DNA from: Holothuria scabra
Taxonomy: Eukaryota; Echinodermata; Holothuroidea; Aspidochirotida; Holothuriidae
DNA: 64,000 nucleotides
NCBI GenBank assembly: GCA_037179385.1
Contig: CM074179.1
Location: 35,489,905-35,553,904 of the forward strand
Direction of reading: 5' to 3'
The position numbers and the translations under genes are program-made. The notes under the pieces are model-generated. The model ran no database searches. It had not been told where the DNA came from and was given only the letters and a program-made list of their open reading frames with translations. Numbering within the stretch: position 1 is the first letter of the stretch; the number at the start of each line of letters is the position of its first letter. Of this stretch, positions 12,186 through 23,950 are shown piece by piece.

Positions 12186-13080
12186 AATTAATTTTGGGTT
12201 TCGAAAGGCTCTGTTCTCGTACCTCTACTTTTTCTTACTTATATTGAGGATATATATCAATGATCTTCCGTTCTAAAATTTTTTGTTGATGATACTACTA
12301 TTTATGCAAGCCAATCAAACGTACACAGAGCAATTGAAATTGTAACTGAAGAATTTTAAAAACGATTTTACTTTATCACTAGTTAAAGCTTGATACCAAC
12401 AAACTCTCTTTACACTTAAACAAGACAAAACTTTTTGTTTTCTCAAACACCAGTGGTAACAACCCAGAAGATAATCTAACCATTAATGATTTAACTATTG
12501 AAAGTGTTCATTGTACTTAATTCCTTGGGTTAATTATTGACGATAAACTAACATGGAGAGATCATATTTGGAAAACTTTAAAAGCAGTAGGTGTTATTGG
12601 CAGAATAAATTATTTTCTCCCGTCTGAAATACTATTAACCCTTTACAATGCTCTGATTCTCCGACATTTAAACTACGGTATCTTATGGGGTAGTGCTGCA
12701 ACGCCTTGTCTGAGTCAACTTTGTACTCTTCAAAAACGTATTCTTCGCTTAATTACAGATTCACTTCTCTGTCCCCACACCAATCCACTATTTCTTCATT
12801 GTAGACTCCTCAAATTAAGTGATTTATTGGAATTTCCCTCCACCAACCTAAGAAAAATTGTCTTCCAGAAATTTTTAACTTTTTTTTACATCTAACAGTA
12901 ACTTTCATTCATATCCTACTAGAACAAAGAATAATTTTACTCAACTATATACTAGAACAATACTTGCTCATTCTCAGATCAGAAGCTCTGATTTACTTTT
13001 TTGGAATTCCCTTAGAAATGTGTTTAAGGATTCCCCCATAGCCTTTGTATGTACAACTAGCCTTTGAAAACCCCCTTTTT
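12186..13080 (+). mobile_element. Degraded CR1/jockey-like LINE reverse transcriptase fragment
   Basis: Reading through stops gives GSVLVPLLFL, then YINDLP, then FFVDDTTIYASQS (catalytic box FVDD), LDTNKLSLHLNKTKLFVFSN, LGLIIDDKLTWRDHIWKTLK, NYGILWGSAA and LQKRILRLIT. These are the finger-palm, thumb and downstream blocks of jockey/CR1-type enzymes. Frame breaks and stops make it inactive. It is a different family from 3080-4435. Confidence 0.75.
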
Positions 13081-13310
13081 TCAATTTATTAGAATAGGTT
13101 GCACAAACTCAAGCCGAGGGTTTGAAAGAAATGTTTTACTATGACTAGTTTGATTCATGTGCTTAAATATTCTTCCCCTTGGGAGGTATTGCTACAACGG
13201 CATTTTCGTAAATTTTCAAAAAGTTAATGACTGTAATTATATCAATTTAATTAGTGGTGCATGAACATACAGAAATCTGCATGCCCGTTCCTTTGTCCGT
13301 TTTCCGTTTT

Positions 13311-13333
13311 GGATTTGGATTTGGATTTGGAAA
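13311..13333 (+). repeat. Short TTGGAT hexamer repeat
   Basis: About three copies of TTTGGA in a row between non-coding sequences. Confidence 0.8.
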
Positions 13334-13762
13334 CATTGAAAACACAATAAAATTAGTCCTTTATCCTCACGTTTAGTTCGCCTTTATGAAGTGGTCTAAA
13401 GAATAAATCTGAATTTACAAACAATCATTTTGAACCTGTTATGATGAGTATTGCATTTGGCTAACGATTATGGTTAATAATCCGTCGAGATTTCAAATTG
13501 GCAAAATAACGGACGAGGCAAAGCAGAGTCCGGTATGTTGCTAATTTGGAGTCAACACGGTTTATGAGACAGTAAAGATCAGAAAATGTGGCTTATTTCT
13601 ATTCTACCACCGAAAATGTGTGAAAAAATTCATCTTTATCACTATTTTTACGTTTATTGACCGTGTGTAGTGAAATAAAAGCATTACCGCCAACGTGGCA
13701 ATAACTTCCTTCTTCGCGCAAGATACGACCGCCCTGTGAAAATGTCCGGTGACGTCCATGAA

Positions 13763-14035
13763 CTAGCCGACATTTCCACTGTAACTTCCAAGTACAATCA
13801 TTCGATACTTGGTCCATTCGTTGCCGATACGAAATCCGTTTTACATGGCTCTGTAATGCCTGTTGCCAGAGTCAATCATATCGATACGGAGTTGATAGTT
13901 TCTCTGACTCGTAAGGTAATGCATATTATCATTTCCAAGCCAAAAGTCTTCATTCAATTCATCAAATCCTTGTTTGTAAGAACTCCAATTAAGATAAAAT
14001 TTCCGGATGGAATCTGGAATGCGTCTCTGCAAAAC
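13763..14035 (-). pseudogene. Second FReD middle exon with in-frame stops
   Basis: Phase 0 after TACGAAG, encoding VLQRRIPDSI, FYLNWSSYKQGF, DFWLGND, LTSQRNYQLRIDM and HYRAM. A TAA at 13843-13841 stands where related domains have a Tyr, and after it homology continues as NGFRIGNEWTKYRMIVLGSY. A TAG follows at 13765-13763 where an acidic GD position is expected. The stops make this FReD copy a probable pseudogene. The other reading, a donor at CCAT/GTAAAA ending the exon early, is less likely because homology runs on past it. Confidence 0.6.
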
Positions 14036-14414
14036 CTTCGTAAAGAAAATAAGTGAATGAGGATGGTGAAGACCCCTTTTTCTCGTACCTTTTCAAATAC
14101 AACGACTTCGGTTAAAGTCGTTTAACACACCACCATAGGTATTTTGTGTGGACAAATGCTTTCAACGCTGCGCAAGAACAGAAACGGCTTTTAATAAAAA
14201 GTCATTCATTATGATAAAAACTTTAATTTGTGCTTGACAACGTTTTGTCGAAAATCTTAATAAGTATCAAATATGGTTCAAATGTTTCAGTAATTCCTAA
14301 ATAACCCTTACTCAAATGATTTTAACTCAGCTTCATATGTTTTGTTCTCTCCAGTTGAAATTCTAAATACAGGTGTGTGGGACTATGGTTTAGCTTAATA
14401 TATACATTGCATAC

Positions 14415-14758
14415 CGTCCACCGTCCTTCTGAAATATCGCAATAAACCTGAAACTCCCGCCAATTGGAAGGTAAGATGTAGTACAACCGTCTACCGCTAT
14501 ATCCCTCAGTTGATGAAACTTCATCACAGTCCCTTGGTCGTCGACATCCTGATCCGTCAACTAAGTAACCTGTATTACTGCAGTGGCAGTTTTCTCCATT
14601 ACCAAAAAATCCTGTATTACAAGAACAGCGCCCTCCATCTGTTATATTTGTGCACCTTGCGTTTTGATCACATGTGTAATTAGTGCATGACAAACCACTG
14701 CTGCTAAAAGAGCATATTTTATTTTTGAACACTGACTGTTAGTGTAGGATTCTCCAAC
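14415..14758 (-). pseudogene. EGF-like plus FReD N-terminal exon with a frame break
   Basis: By alignment with the exon starting at 15433, this exon begins VGESYTNSQCS after AATAG at 14758, loses frame near 14715-14725, and resumes as SGLSCTNYTC, GGRCSCNTGFFGNGENC, DGSGCRRPRDCDE, FQVYCDI and GRWT at a donor ACG/GTATGC. From acceptor to donor it is 344 nt, not a multiple of three although both ends are phase 0, which agrees with a one-base loss or two-base gain. An alternative is a later acceptor at TTTTAG or AGCAG, but that leaves a phase mismatch with the preceding exon. Probably decayed, or a sequencing or assembly indel. Confidence 0.55.
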
Positions 14759-15067
14759 CTATTTAAGAATTAAAATTAAAAAATAAAAAACGAAAAATTT
14801 TGGGTATGGATAATAAACTTTCTTGAAAAGTTAGAAGTGAATTTCTGTCAACACTGATTGCACTGTCAGTAAATCTGTCTTCCAGGTGTTGAGTAAAACA
14901 AGAAAGACTTATGTCACGCCCTTCACTTCAACCGGCTACTGCTTTAATACCATACTTTTGCGATAAAGCACGCGCAATGAACGTATGAAAATTGAAATCT
15001 TCAAAATTAATTTACCTGAATAGAATGACAATTAAATATCATTGTTATTTCTCTGTTTATTATTGAC

Positions 15068-15433
15068 CAGAATGACTTTGCCAGCCTCGGAAGAGTAGCA
15101 CGGGCATTCTTCAAGAGGAACGCACCCACTTTCTCTCAAAAAGAATCCAATAGGACAGACACATCTACTTGCTTCTAGACAGTTATTTTGACAGACGGTT
15201 GGTGCTTCACATGTCTTTTCACAAGTGCAATTTTTGTATATCATGTTGGTTGGACATAAATGCGTATAGTCTTGCCCATCCCCAGTGAAGCCAGTTTTAC
15301 AAGCACAGCGTCCTCCCTCGCTGGAAATTGTACACCTAGCATTAGAATCACAACTGTAATTTCTACACGTCAAGCCGTTCTCACCACAAGAGCATTGCGT
15401 TGAACATTGGTCGTTAACGAGGAATCCGCCCAT
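15068..15433 (-). CDS. EGF-like plus TIL exon
   Basis: 122 codons, phase 0 in and out (TTTATAG acceptor; donor CTG/GTCAAT is weak). Begins with GGFLVNDQCSTQCSC, an E-domain-like module that usually follows TIL, then an EGF-like module (NYSCDSNARC, GGRCACKTGFTGDG), then a second TIL (LCPTNMIYKNC, CEKTCEAPTVC, ECPCYSS). It joins in phase to the TIL exon at 16585-16380 and is probably part of the same extracellular protein. Confidence 0.65.
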
Positions 15434-16379
15434 CTATAAACCGGAAGAACGGAGAGACATTCGATAAGAAAAATGTCATTCTTAAGAGAAGGGTTTGAAG
15501 TCACACCAAGTTTTGATATGTTAGAGGGGTACTTAGTCTGAACATTTAGGTGAAATTTCTGTTGTAATCCTATGTATGGTTTTCAAGATATGAGCAGGTA
15601 AAGTTGTCACATTGTCAACAAAAAGTGGTCTGAATCAAGCATATATGACAACATATCCTCATATTAATTAACTGTCTTGTGTGTTTTCCTTAAACTTTAC
15701 AACCAATGTTCTCCTCAACAATGCTATTAGAATAAAATCTCATACGTGGCATTAGAACTTACAAACTGTACATTCCCCACAGGGTCGTCCTATCCCATTA
15801 ACTTTAAGGTGGATATAACAGTCTGTAAAACAAAGAGAACCACAGAATTCCTTGTCACTGAGGGGAAGTGATGTAAGCTCTGCTGCCCTAAAACTCAATT
15901 TGGAACGCAAATCAAGTGACTTCATTTATTGACATCTCGAGAAATACATGTACGATTTCAATGGAAGTTCTACCTCAATACGAAGATTTGGTTTCTCTTT
16001 CACCAATAAAATTTTAATTTTTGCTTTATCTTCCCCTACAAATAAGGTGAGGTTATTTTTCGAATTTGATGAAACTTACCCAATCTCAGTGGTATGATTC
16101 ACAAAAGTTGCCATTTAAGTAAAATTTACCCTTTCGTGTTTTTATCTCATAATGACGTGTAGAACAAAATGAGTTAACAACATAATAGAACCGTAAACTT
16201 TCCTGTTGAAAATTTATGAATCATGACCCGTCTATTTCGCTTTTTTTTTACACCTCTTCAATCCTTCATAAAAATGGGAAAGATTTTGAAATGTCGTTAT
16301 ATGTTTAAATGTGAGATGAGTATGGAATGTTGGTAGATTGAGTGGGTAAACTATGCTCAATGAGTATTTACATATTTAC

Positions 16380-16585
16380 CGGGATGACTTTGTTAATGGT
16401 TGCGTAATAGCACGGACATTCTTCCAGAGTAACACAGTCACTGCCTTTCAAAAAGAAACCATCAAGACAGATACATGTTTCTACTTCCTGGCAATTATTC
16501 TGACAGCTCGTTGGAGCTTCGCAACTCTTTTCGCATGAGCAGTTTGTGTACATCATATTGAGTGGACAAGACACTGGAATTATTC
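16380..16585 (-). CDS. TIL-domain exon
   Basis: 206 nt. The two leading bases complete the split codon from the FReD middle exon, then 68 codons end at CCG/GTAAAT. The cysteine spacing (CP, NCSC, SCEAPTSC, NNC, CICLDGFF, DCV, ECPC) fits a trypsin-inhibitor-like domain as used in mucins, von Willebrand factor and zonadhesin. Confidence 0.7.
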
Positions 16586-17511
16586 CTAAAGAAGACATAG
16601 AAATGATCTGCAGGTTTACCATTTCATTCCTTATATCTTAACATAGCAATTTTCTAATTGAGTAAACATCTTTTATAATGGTTTATACCTAACTGTTTGG
16701 CGTAAGGTTTGAGAAAACCGTAATAACTACCCAAAGTTTGAGGATACCATAATAATTACCTCACAAGATATTTAAGTAAATTAGCCTTACAATAGCAATG
16801 AAAACGTACCCGAAGTTATTTCTGCTTCCCCCAATGAAGCCAATGAATAGTTTCCCCATTCATCGCTGATTCGGAAGTAACTATACTTGATAAATCTTGT
16901 TGATCCGTTAGAAATCGTTACATCCATACGAAGATGGTATCTTTGTTGGTTTGTCAGATAGGCAAGTATTTCATAACCGAGGAAAAACTCACTACTTAAA
17001 AATCCGAAACCTTCCTTGTAGTCGACCCAGTTACGTGTAAAAAGAAGTGAACCGTCAAGACGACGCATGAAAACCTGCAGAAGAAGAATTCCTTTTCCTG
17101 CTAATTCTGTAAATTTGCAACATTTTGAGCCATATTTGACAATGTACCCAATACCTATACTAAAACTATCATGGTCTATGTAGCATAATTGCTGAAATCA
17201 TTTACAATGAAGCGAGGAGAAATGAAATTTTGATAGAAATCTGGTAAACTGATAGATAACTTTGTTACTATTTCTTTATCCGTGTAAAAACTGTTTTCAG
17301 AAGCATATTTTAACAAATTCCATACAAAATGAAAACAATTTATTCACTGTCCAACCCCATGAGTCGAGACTGTTGTCGCAGTAAACTTCAAATGGATATG
17401 GGAATCCATCTGGTTTTATTACATAAACTGCAGTGGAATTCCTACCCGAACACTGATCGAACGCTTCCTTGCAGTCACGTGGATCTGTTGGATGTTGGAA
17501 GAAGAAATCCG
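16380..17511 (-). CDS. Fibrinogen-related half-domain joined to a TIL domain (partial gene)
   Basis: Three exons join in phase: 17511-17348 (N-terminal FReD), 17074-16810 (middle FReD) and 16585-16380 (TIL). FReD marks are DCKEAFDQC, FPYPFEVYCDN, GWTV, RRLDGSLLFTRNW, EFFLG and YHLRMDV. The C-terminal part of a normal FReD, which carries the ligand and calcium pocket and the last disulphide, is not encoded before the TIL exon. The TIL exon has the Cys-rich pattern of von Willebrand-type and mucin proteins (CPLNMMYTNC, CEKSCEAPTSC, ECPCYY). The products of such exons are extracellular, and FReD proteins often act as pattern-recognition lectins. No signal-peptide exon was seen upstream, and the downstream exon at 15433 joins at phase 0. 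Whether this is a single working gene is uncertain. Confidence 0.65.
16810..17074 (-). CDS. FReD middle exon
   Basis: 265 nt, phase 0 in and phase 1 out (TCGG/GTACGT). Encodes RRLDGSLLFTRNWVDYKEGF, EFFLG, LTNQQRYHLRMDV and SYFRISDEWGNYSLASLG, the central beta-rich part of a FReD. Boundary precision is plus or minus one base. Confidence 0.7.
17348..17511 (-). CDS. FReD N-terminal exon
   Basis: Starts two bases into a codon after CATAG and ends phase 0 at TGGACA/GTGAAT. Encodes PRDCKEAFDQCSG, YVIKPDG and PFEVYCDN followed by GWT, the standard opening of a fibrinogen C-terminal-like domain. Confidence 0.7.
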
Positions 17512-17519
17512 CTATGTCA

Positions 17520-18360
17520 GGACAGAGAAAAAATATATTCATTTCGAACTATTTTTTCTCCAAATTTAATGTTTGATCACATTTTCTAGAAAATAAATCA
17601 ATATTGAACAAGAAGAAATTTGGAAGAACTTTCTTAATGGACCATATACTAAAATGGCTGTACCTATCTATTTATACTATAGAATGTCTATCTGTATTTC
17701 GAAACTTTTTGGACATATGAACTAACGGTTATCCCATTTAAAATTGTTGGACAATACAACATTGCCCACCAACGCAGTTATTAAAGATGAGGTTATACAA
17801 ATGTTAAGAATTTTTTAATTACCCCCACTTCCCCCACCGAATCTAATTTGGGAGCAAAACTTTAACCAAAACATAATTTTTAGTTTCCATATGTTTCGAA
17901 ACGTATACCACCCCCCCCCCCCCCACATTATAAGGGTAGCTCTTTCCCCTTGTATTTTAAAAACATGGTAATGACCATGTTTGGTAAAACGAACTTTTTG
18001 AAAATCAAGTTTCGTTTTTTATCTAAATTATGAATATCGTTCGCTTAAAATTCATTTGAATTCTTCGGATGTCACTTTGAGTGAAAATGGCTCTTCCATG
18101 GTATCTGCAAGGTTATACTAACTGTTTCCCAATGTAACACTTCTCGAGACGGCATTGCCTTCCTGCATTTTGAAAGAAAGAGTACGACGCCTTTTTGGAA
18201 TTTTATCTCCACTTCATGATATCTTTTCGAGTAATAAGTTTCATCTCAATTTTATTTCAAATGAAGAAAAATTTCATTTGAATGTAATATTGTCCTTTTG
18301 ACTACATATACTTACATAACTTATTCTAGCTATAATCTCTGCAGCGAGCGATAATTGATT
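17520..18360. other. Non-coding stretch upstream of the FReD/TIL exons
   Basis: No signal-peptide exon, promoter or repeat boundary could be supported. A poly-C run lies at about 17911-17925. Confidence 0.5.
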
Positions 18361-18369
18361 ATCCTGACC

Positions 18370-18580
18370 AAAGGTTGGACCTCGTAGGCTGAGGCGTTGT
18401 AGAATGCGAACACGATACTACCACCTGCTGCGATCAAGATGGCGTGGAAGGCATTTGAATCATATTCGAAACCAAAACTTGAACTTGAACAATAAGTACT
18501 CTTCAGATTTTCGTTTAACTAACAGTATGGATTACATTCGTGTTGTTGAACCGTTAAATTCCATCTGACTTATTAACTTA
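18370..18580 (+). repeat. Dispersed repeat with 'aaaccaaacttgaacttgaacc' motif
   Basis: Contains CGTTGTAGAATGCGAACACG and GAAACCAAAACTTGAACTTG, which recur diverged at 45845-45960 and 53375-53455. At the last site it lies immediately upstream of a SINE head, so it may be a companion or composite repeat. Confidence 0.5.
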
Positions 18581-18688
18581 CTCGACCACAAGGCAGGTAA
18601 TATCTTAAGAAAAATATTCGGATACGTCATTGCAATGTATGATGAGGAGCTAATTATTTTGTACAAATTTACCACTTAAGAACAATAA

Positions 18689-18927
18689 TACACACCCTAA
18701 GAATTGTTGGATTCATCGACCGGCGGTCACGTATTTGGCAATAAGCCTACTGAAATTGGAAAATTGTATTTGAATGATTGGTAAGCTAAGTGGTGGGTTA
18801 CCCAAGGGAGTAATATCTAACCACATAATTCACCCGTAAATATGTGGCTTTGCCCAATTTCAGCATTGTCACATACGGTGCTCGATCATTGGTTGTAATT
18901 ATTTTACCCCACTGTTTTTAGAGTGTA
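18689..18927. mobile_element. Diverged palindromic MITE related to the one at 1914
   Basis: The right end reads CCCCACTGTTTTTAGAGTGTA and the left TACACACCCTAAGAATTGTTGG. Internal blocks 'gtcacgtatttggc' and 'aatttcagcattgtcacatacgg' reflect each other and resemble the 1914 element. TA at both ends. Confidence 0.6.
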
Positions 18928-18929
18928 TT

Positions 18930-20150
18930 GCATAAGTCGGTGTAATGTGGATTGAGCTGTTAAGATTAGGTTTAAATGTTTTTCACACTTTACCAGTGTA
19001 ATGTTCAAGTAGTGTTGTATTACGTGACCAGACTGGTAGCCTATACCATATATGACCACTTGATATGACGTTATCAAACCATTGCTTACAAATATCGTCG
19101 TCTGATACTTCTTTGGTAGTACTGTTTCAATTTTATCTTGTGTCATGGTTTTACTCTGGTGCCGATCGGGGGATGATAGCACGATGGCTCAAATATATAT
19201 GTACAATCGTAAACACATATAGACTTTCTTCTAGTTTCTGGACAACTTTCACTGTACTTTGAAAAATGTTAGTGTTGGACAGTTTGATCTGAATTGCATA
19301 CCATTCCTCTTTATGTAATGGGGCAGTAATGCGGAAAAATGTATTTTTATTAAACAGTTGCTTAGAGTTTCGTCAGTGACATTTGATCACAAAGTGACAG
19401 TATTAAAATATTCCTATTATTCCAAAGTACTGTTCTGAGTAAGCCTCTCTTTCAGGAAGTAGTTGAATTCAAAGGTGATTCTAGGCGAAAACCATCGAAT
19501 AAAGGAAAGAAAATGTCCTTCATACAATCAACTTACCCCCACTTGGTTTGATCGGTCTTAAATTTTCACTATTTGTTGTGTCTTCAACCAGGAAGTTTAC
19601 AACAGGACTAAGTTAGATTTCTGCTTTCTCTAAAGTTGAGGTCAATCGAAACAACCGGGAAAGAAACATTCTACAATCGTTTTGTTAAATTGAAGGACAA
19701 TTCATCCGTCGGTAGTCGATCTTGGAATACGAAGGTAATTTCGACGTGCAAAAGAGCCGACAGTAATTCAACCAACGGGACCATGTTACAGAATAAATAA
19801 TTCTATTGTAAAGCTGGCTTCCCTCGATAAACTTTCATTTGAACATATTTTTAGAAATGATTTTGTTACTTTAGAGTTGCTTTTGATGTGTGTATGGGTG
19901 TGTGCGTGTGTGTGTGTGTGTGGACTGCATCAGAGTAAATAAAAATTTGTACGATTTACGAGTATGGTGTGGTTACGTGACGGCATTTTTTTTTATTTCT
20001 ACCAATGGGGAGAATTTTATCAAAGGGGGAAGAGAAAATGAATTCTCGATTAAACTGTGGTTTAAAACAACGTAATGACGCTAAGACTTTAGTGCAAATC
20101 AGGCTTTTGTGTCATACTGTATTATAGCTTAACTCTTCGTAAATGTTCCC
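18930..20150. other. Non-coding stretch
   Basis: Short ORFs only. A GT-rich tract lies at 19887-19922. No gene called. Confidence 0.5.
19887..19922 (+). repeat. GT microsatellite
   Basis: Imperfect TG repeat interrupted by GGG and C. Confidence 0.9.
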
Positions 20151-20357
20151 CTTACTATCTCATCGCTCCGTGAGGAGGATGAGATATTGTAGTCACTTTG
20201 CCTATGGGGCTATATATGGCAATGCCAGCTTAAATCGCAATGGTTGCCATGGTAACGGTAAATTTTCCCAGGTTACTAGCCTCGAGGTCTAACCCATGGT
20301 GAGGTACCCCGGGGTGACTGAAGGTCCAGGGCTGAGAGAGGGGTCAAAACCTATCCC

Positions 20358-21010
20358 TGTGTGTGTGTGTAGGTGGGTGGGTGTGTGTGTGTGTGTCCAA
20401 TTTTGTTTTCCTAATATCTTGTAAACGGCTGGGCCGATTTTCTTCAAACTTGGGGTGGTACCTTAGGTAGAACAATTGCATTTTAATACACAACCGGATG
20501 TGAAGGTCAAAGGTTACAGGTCAAAGGTCAAATTTAGTGAAATCACCTTTTCTGCTATATTTCCAAAACAAAACGTCCTGATGACACGAAACTTCACACA
20601 TATGATGATTGCATCTAGTCCTACTAAAATATGTGGTTGCCAAAGCAACAGAGGTCAAAGGTCAAGTGGTAGAGTGGAACAAAAATTTTTCAAGTGATAA
20701 TTTGTTCGTAAAACAACCTTTTGTCTTTTAAACTCCTCCTAGTGGGCTGGACCGATTCTTTTCAAAATTGGTTGGTGGGTACACCAGGGTGGGATCTTAT
20801 GTCTCCCAGTTTCTCAGAAGTAAAGGTCAAAGGTCAGAGGTCAAAGGTTACATTTGGCAAAAAACACCTTTTTTAACTATTTTGTACTAAAACTTCAAAA
20901 GAAAACCTTCATTTTACATGACACTTCACAAGTAAAATAGGGTAGACTAGTTCTACCAAAATATGTAGTTTCGACGGCAACCAAGGTCAAAGGTCACGTG
21001 ACAGGGGGTC
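20358..21010 (+). repeat. GT tract plus diverged DR1-bearing repeat, plus orientation
   Basis: A GT microsatellite (20358-20397) is followed by CTTGTAAACGGCTGGGCCGA and then by AGGTCAAAGGTCA at about 20518, 20653, 20824 and 20985, spaced 135-172 bp, with extra AGGTCA half-sites nearby. The layout (GT tract, TTGTAAACG, DR1 units) is the reverse complement of the array at 61.55-63.87 kb and indicates one repeat family. The longer element may begin near 20153. Confidence 0.7.
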
Positions 21011-23950
21011 AAATACTTTTTTTTGTATTCACTTTAACTGTTAACGGAAGAATCCCACAAATCTAAAAATTTAAGTGTAATGTCCTAGGCATGATAAGTT
21101 GTACCGATACGTGTGGTTGTCATGGCAACCAAGGACATAGTTCACGTTACCGATTGTAAAAGGACAAAGTGGGCATGACACGACCACAAAAACTTTTGTG
21201 TATTGCAAGATACAGAATTTTACAAATATTATCTCACACCCCATTAAAAACCCGTACAATTCGGCATAAATGATATTCGACTGAAGGAAAACTGCGTTCG
21301 AAATTCAATTTCGAAAAATGCCGCAACAGCTCACTTGACTTTTATGACGCAATTGGCGACACAAACCCCGCCCTACGGCGCGCATCTAGATGTGGAACTA
21401 ATAATGTAATAATGTAACGCTCGGTAAAGATATCTTATCTTAGCAACTTCTGAAAACGATTGCATCACAATGCAGAGTCCAAAATACAGAGCGGAAGGCG
21501 CGGACCCTGGTGGGAATTCGGAGCAAATCATTGGCCATTGGCGGGTAAAAATAGTTTTGTTTTTGTGCGAGAAAGACGTAGTTCGGGTGCTATAAAGAAC
21601 AGCTATGAACATGTATGGACAGACCACTACAAGCGCGTCCCCATTACGAGTGCGTCTTTACTGTATGAGCTGTTTGGTGAAGATGCTATTGCGAATACTA
21701 AGCAGTAACCGTGCAATGCACAGCTTGTAGTCAGTGGCCACGCTCACTGCTATCCTAGCACCGGTGTTCGTTACCATGCACATGATTCGATGATTGTGAG
21801 CTCTCTGGTAGAGTGTTGCTAACCGTGCCCCCAAATGACGTCACCATTTTGAGACGCGTTCACATACGTTTTTTCGCTTGCGAATTTCAAATAGGCTGAG
21901 CCTGGCCTGTAATTAGGAATTCAAAACGTCGTTTTTCGGTATTTATGGACATAATTTAGTAGGGAAATCTTTCACGTTATGTCAAGGTGCACCCAAACTT
22001 ACCGAGCAACTTACTTTGTCTTTGCCACTTTAGTGTTTTGTAACTAGTCTATTTTTCATCAATTAATATAGGCCTAAATAAGCTACACTGAGCTTCAGGC
22101 CCAGGTTAGTACTTCGTAATAGCAGTCTCGTTTTCACAACTCAAATTCTTTTTTCACTGACTTGTATGCTGCAGTGAGAATTTTAAGTTCCTGCTCGCAC
22201 TTCACTTTGATAGCCCTTATATCTATAGAGTGTTTTCATAAGGTCTATGCAGACAGTTGTTTTCAATCCAAAGTTGCTGTAACTGTTAGGTCATGTAGTA
22301 TGAAAGTTAAAGTCTAACCTAGGGCTAAACTTGAAATCTCAAGCTGGTTAACAGTATGTAGGCTAGGTTTGGGGCTTACGCATGGCTCTGAGACCTACGC
22401 CATTCATAATCTTGAGTTATAACCCAAGACATTAAAATGTGGGTGACTAACAGGTTGGGCATAGGGCCTACCTATCTTACATATTAGTGCCCTTAAAACT
22501 TGGCGGTTCTGATGCATCGTCAAAAAAACGTATGTGACAATTTCCTTGCCACGGGCTAGGATTCACCACAGGCCGGTACGCAGAAAAGCTTTGTGCGTCG
22601 GCGGGAAATCTTCTAACGCCACGCGTTCAACATGGCGCACACTCCCAGTTTTTTAATTGAGGCGCATATCAGCTCGACACACATGAAGTTTGCCGTCGCG
22701 TCAAAATGGAGATTACGCCCAGCTAGCGCCTGAATAATAACAATTACGCACTTGTCTAAAGCGTCCCCGAAAGCATCTTACTTTCGTTGCGTCAATATCC
22801 GTATCAGTTTAGTGTAACAGCCAAGCTCGTTGTTTTTTCATAGTGTTGCAAGGGGATAACAGCATCTCAAAAAATAAATTTGTTCCAAAATCTTAGATAT
22901 GCTTACTTAGATATGCCTACTGCAAGGTTACAAAGATTGGGTAGCCTATTTCTCCAGTTCTTTTATAATCTGGTGTCAGAATTTAAATAGCCAATATCTT
23001 TTTTGAATATGGGGTGCGCCTATAGTTCCAAGAACTTGATGGTCGGTGCCATTTTCTTTCCCCTCGCTATCTTACGAAAAAAACTTCCGTCCCTTGGAAC
23101 GAAAAAAAAATCGTTTCCCTTGGACTTCAACTGTTCAAAAAGGAATTTCAAAGGATTGTGGCATGGAGTTTTAGTATGGTAATTTTTGTCAAGAACATTC
23201 TACTGTAGCATAAAAACAGCACAGATAAAACTTCTAGTACATTTATAGTTCAAGTTCTGTAACCAACTTGCGCGCATGTTAGCGATGAGATATGCAACTC
23301 CGTGGATTGCCCTCTTGTTCTCCTTTGGGAGAATTGCCTCAAATTAAACTTTAATTGTGTACACTTTCTTTTCTTTTTTTATTTCTTGGCTAAGTATAAT
23401 TAAAGGATGAAGAAAAACGTTAAGAGATGCGGTGATGTGAAAGTGCACTTAAACGGGTCTCATTGAATCCATAACCATAAGTTTGCGAAAGTGTTTTACT
23501 CCACTTTCACATGAAAATGCTTATAACTAGCTTGATTGATCCAGTTTTGCAATCAATAGTTTAGCAAAAAGTTTAAATTTTGAAGTTTGTGGTGACCTGA
23601 CCTGTAGCAGTTTTGTTCACGGTTTGAAAAAGTGTCTGGTCACAAACGTTTGAAAACGGAATTGAACCGTTAAGTACTCACTCATTAAACAGTCTTTCGT
23701 ATCTGGGTTGTGGGGATTGTCTAAGTTTGACCATTTGTCATTGGTATGTGAAGAAAACTTAACAGGTTTGGAAAAGTTGGTTGAATTTCACGAGCCAACT
23801 CAATGAGCCGCTTTAAAGGAGTTTCTCTTAGATTTAAAAAGATTTATTTCATAGGGCCAATTGGTAGGACTCACTAATAAAAGCCATCATCTGAATATAT
23901 TTAACTCAGCAAGGATTTAAGCTCAGGGACAGAAGTTTTTTTTTTAAATG
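21010..23950. other. Non-coding stretch with a CpG-richer part at 21.3-22.8 kb
   Basis: No coding exon recognised. 21300-22800 holds more CG dinucleotides than its surroundings (GCGCGCATC, GACGCGTTCAC, CCACGCGTTC). An inverted pair (GTTCACATACGTTTTTTCG at about 21858 and CAAAAAAACGTATGTGAC at about 22518) suggests a transposon, though a promoter region is possible. Confidence 0.4.

Noticed and set aside
13736..14056. Plus-strand ORF of 106 codons
   Set aside because: It is antisense to the FReD middle exon, which has clear domain homology on the minus strand.
15767..15822. Possible small exon encoding CYIHLKVNGIGRPCGECT between AG and GT
   Set aside because: Its entry phase fits only skipping of the TIL exon (or another unseen exon); too short to support without transcripts.
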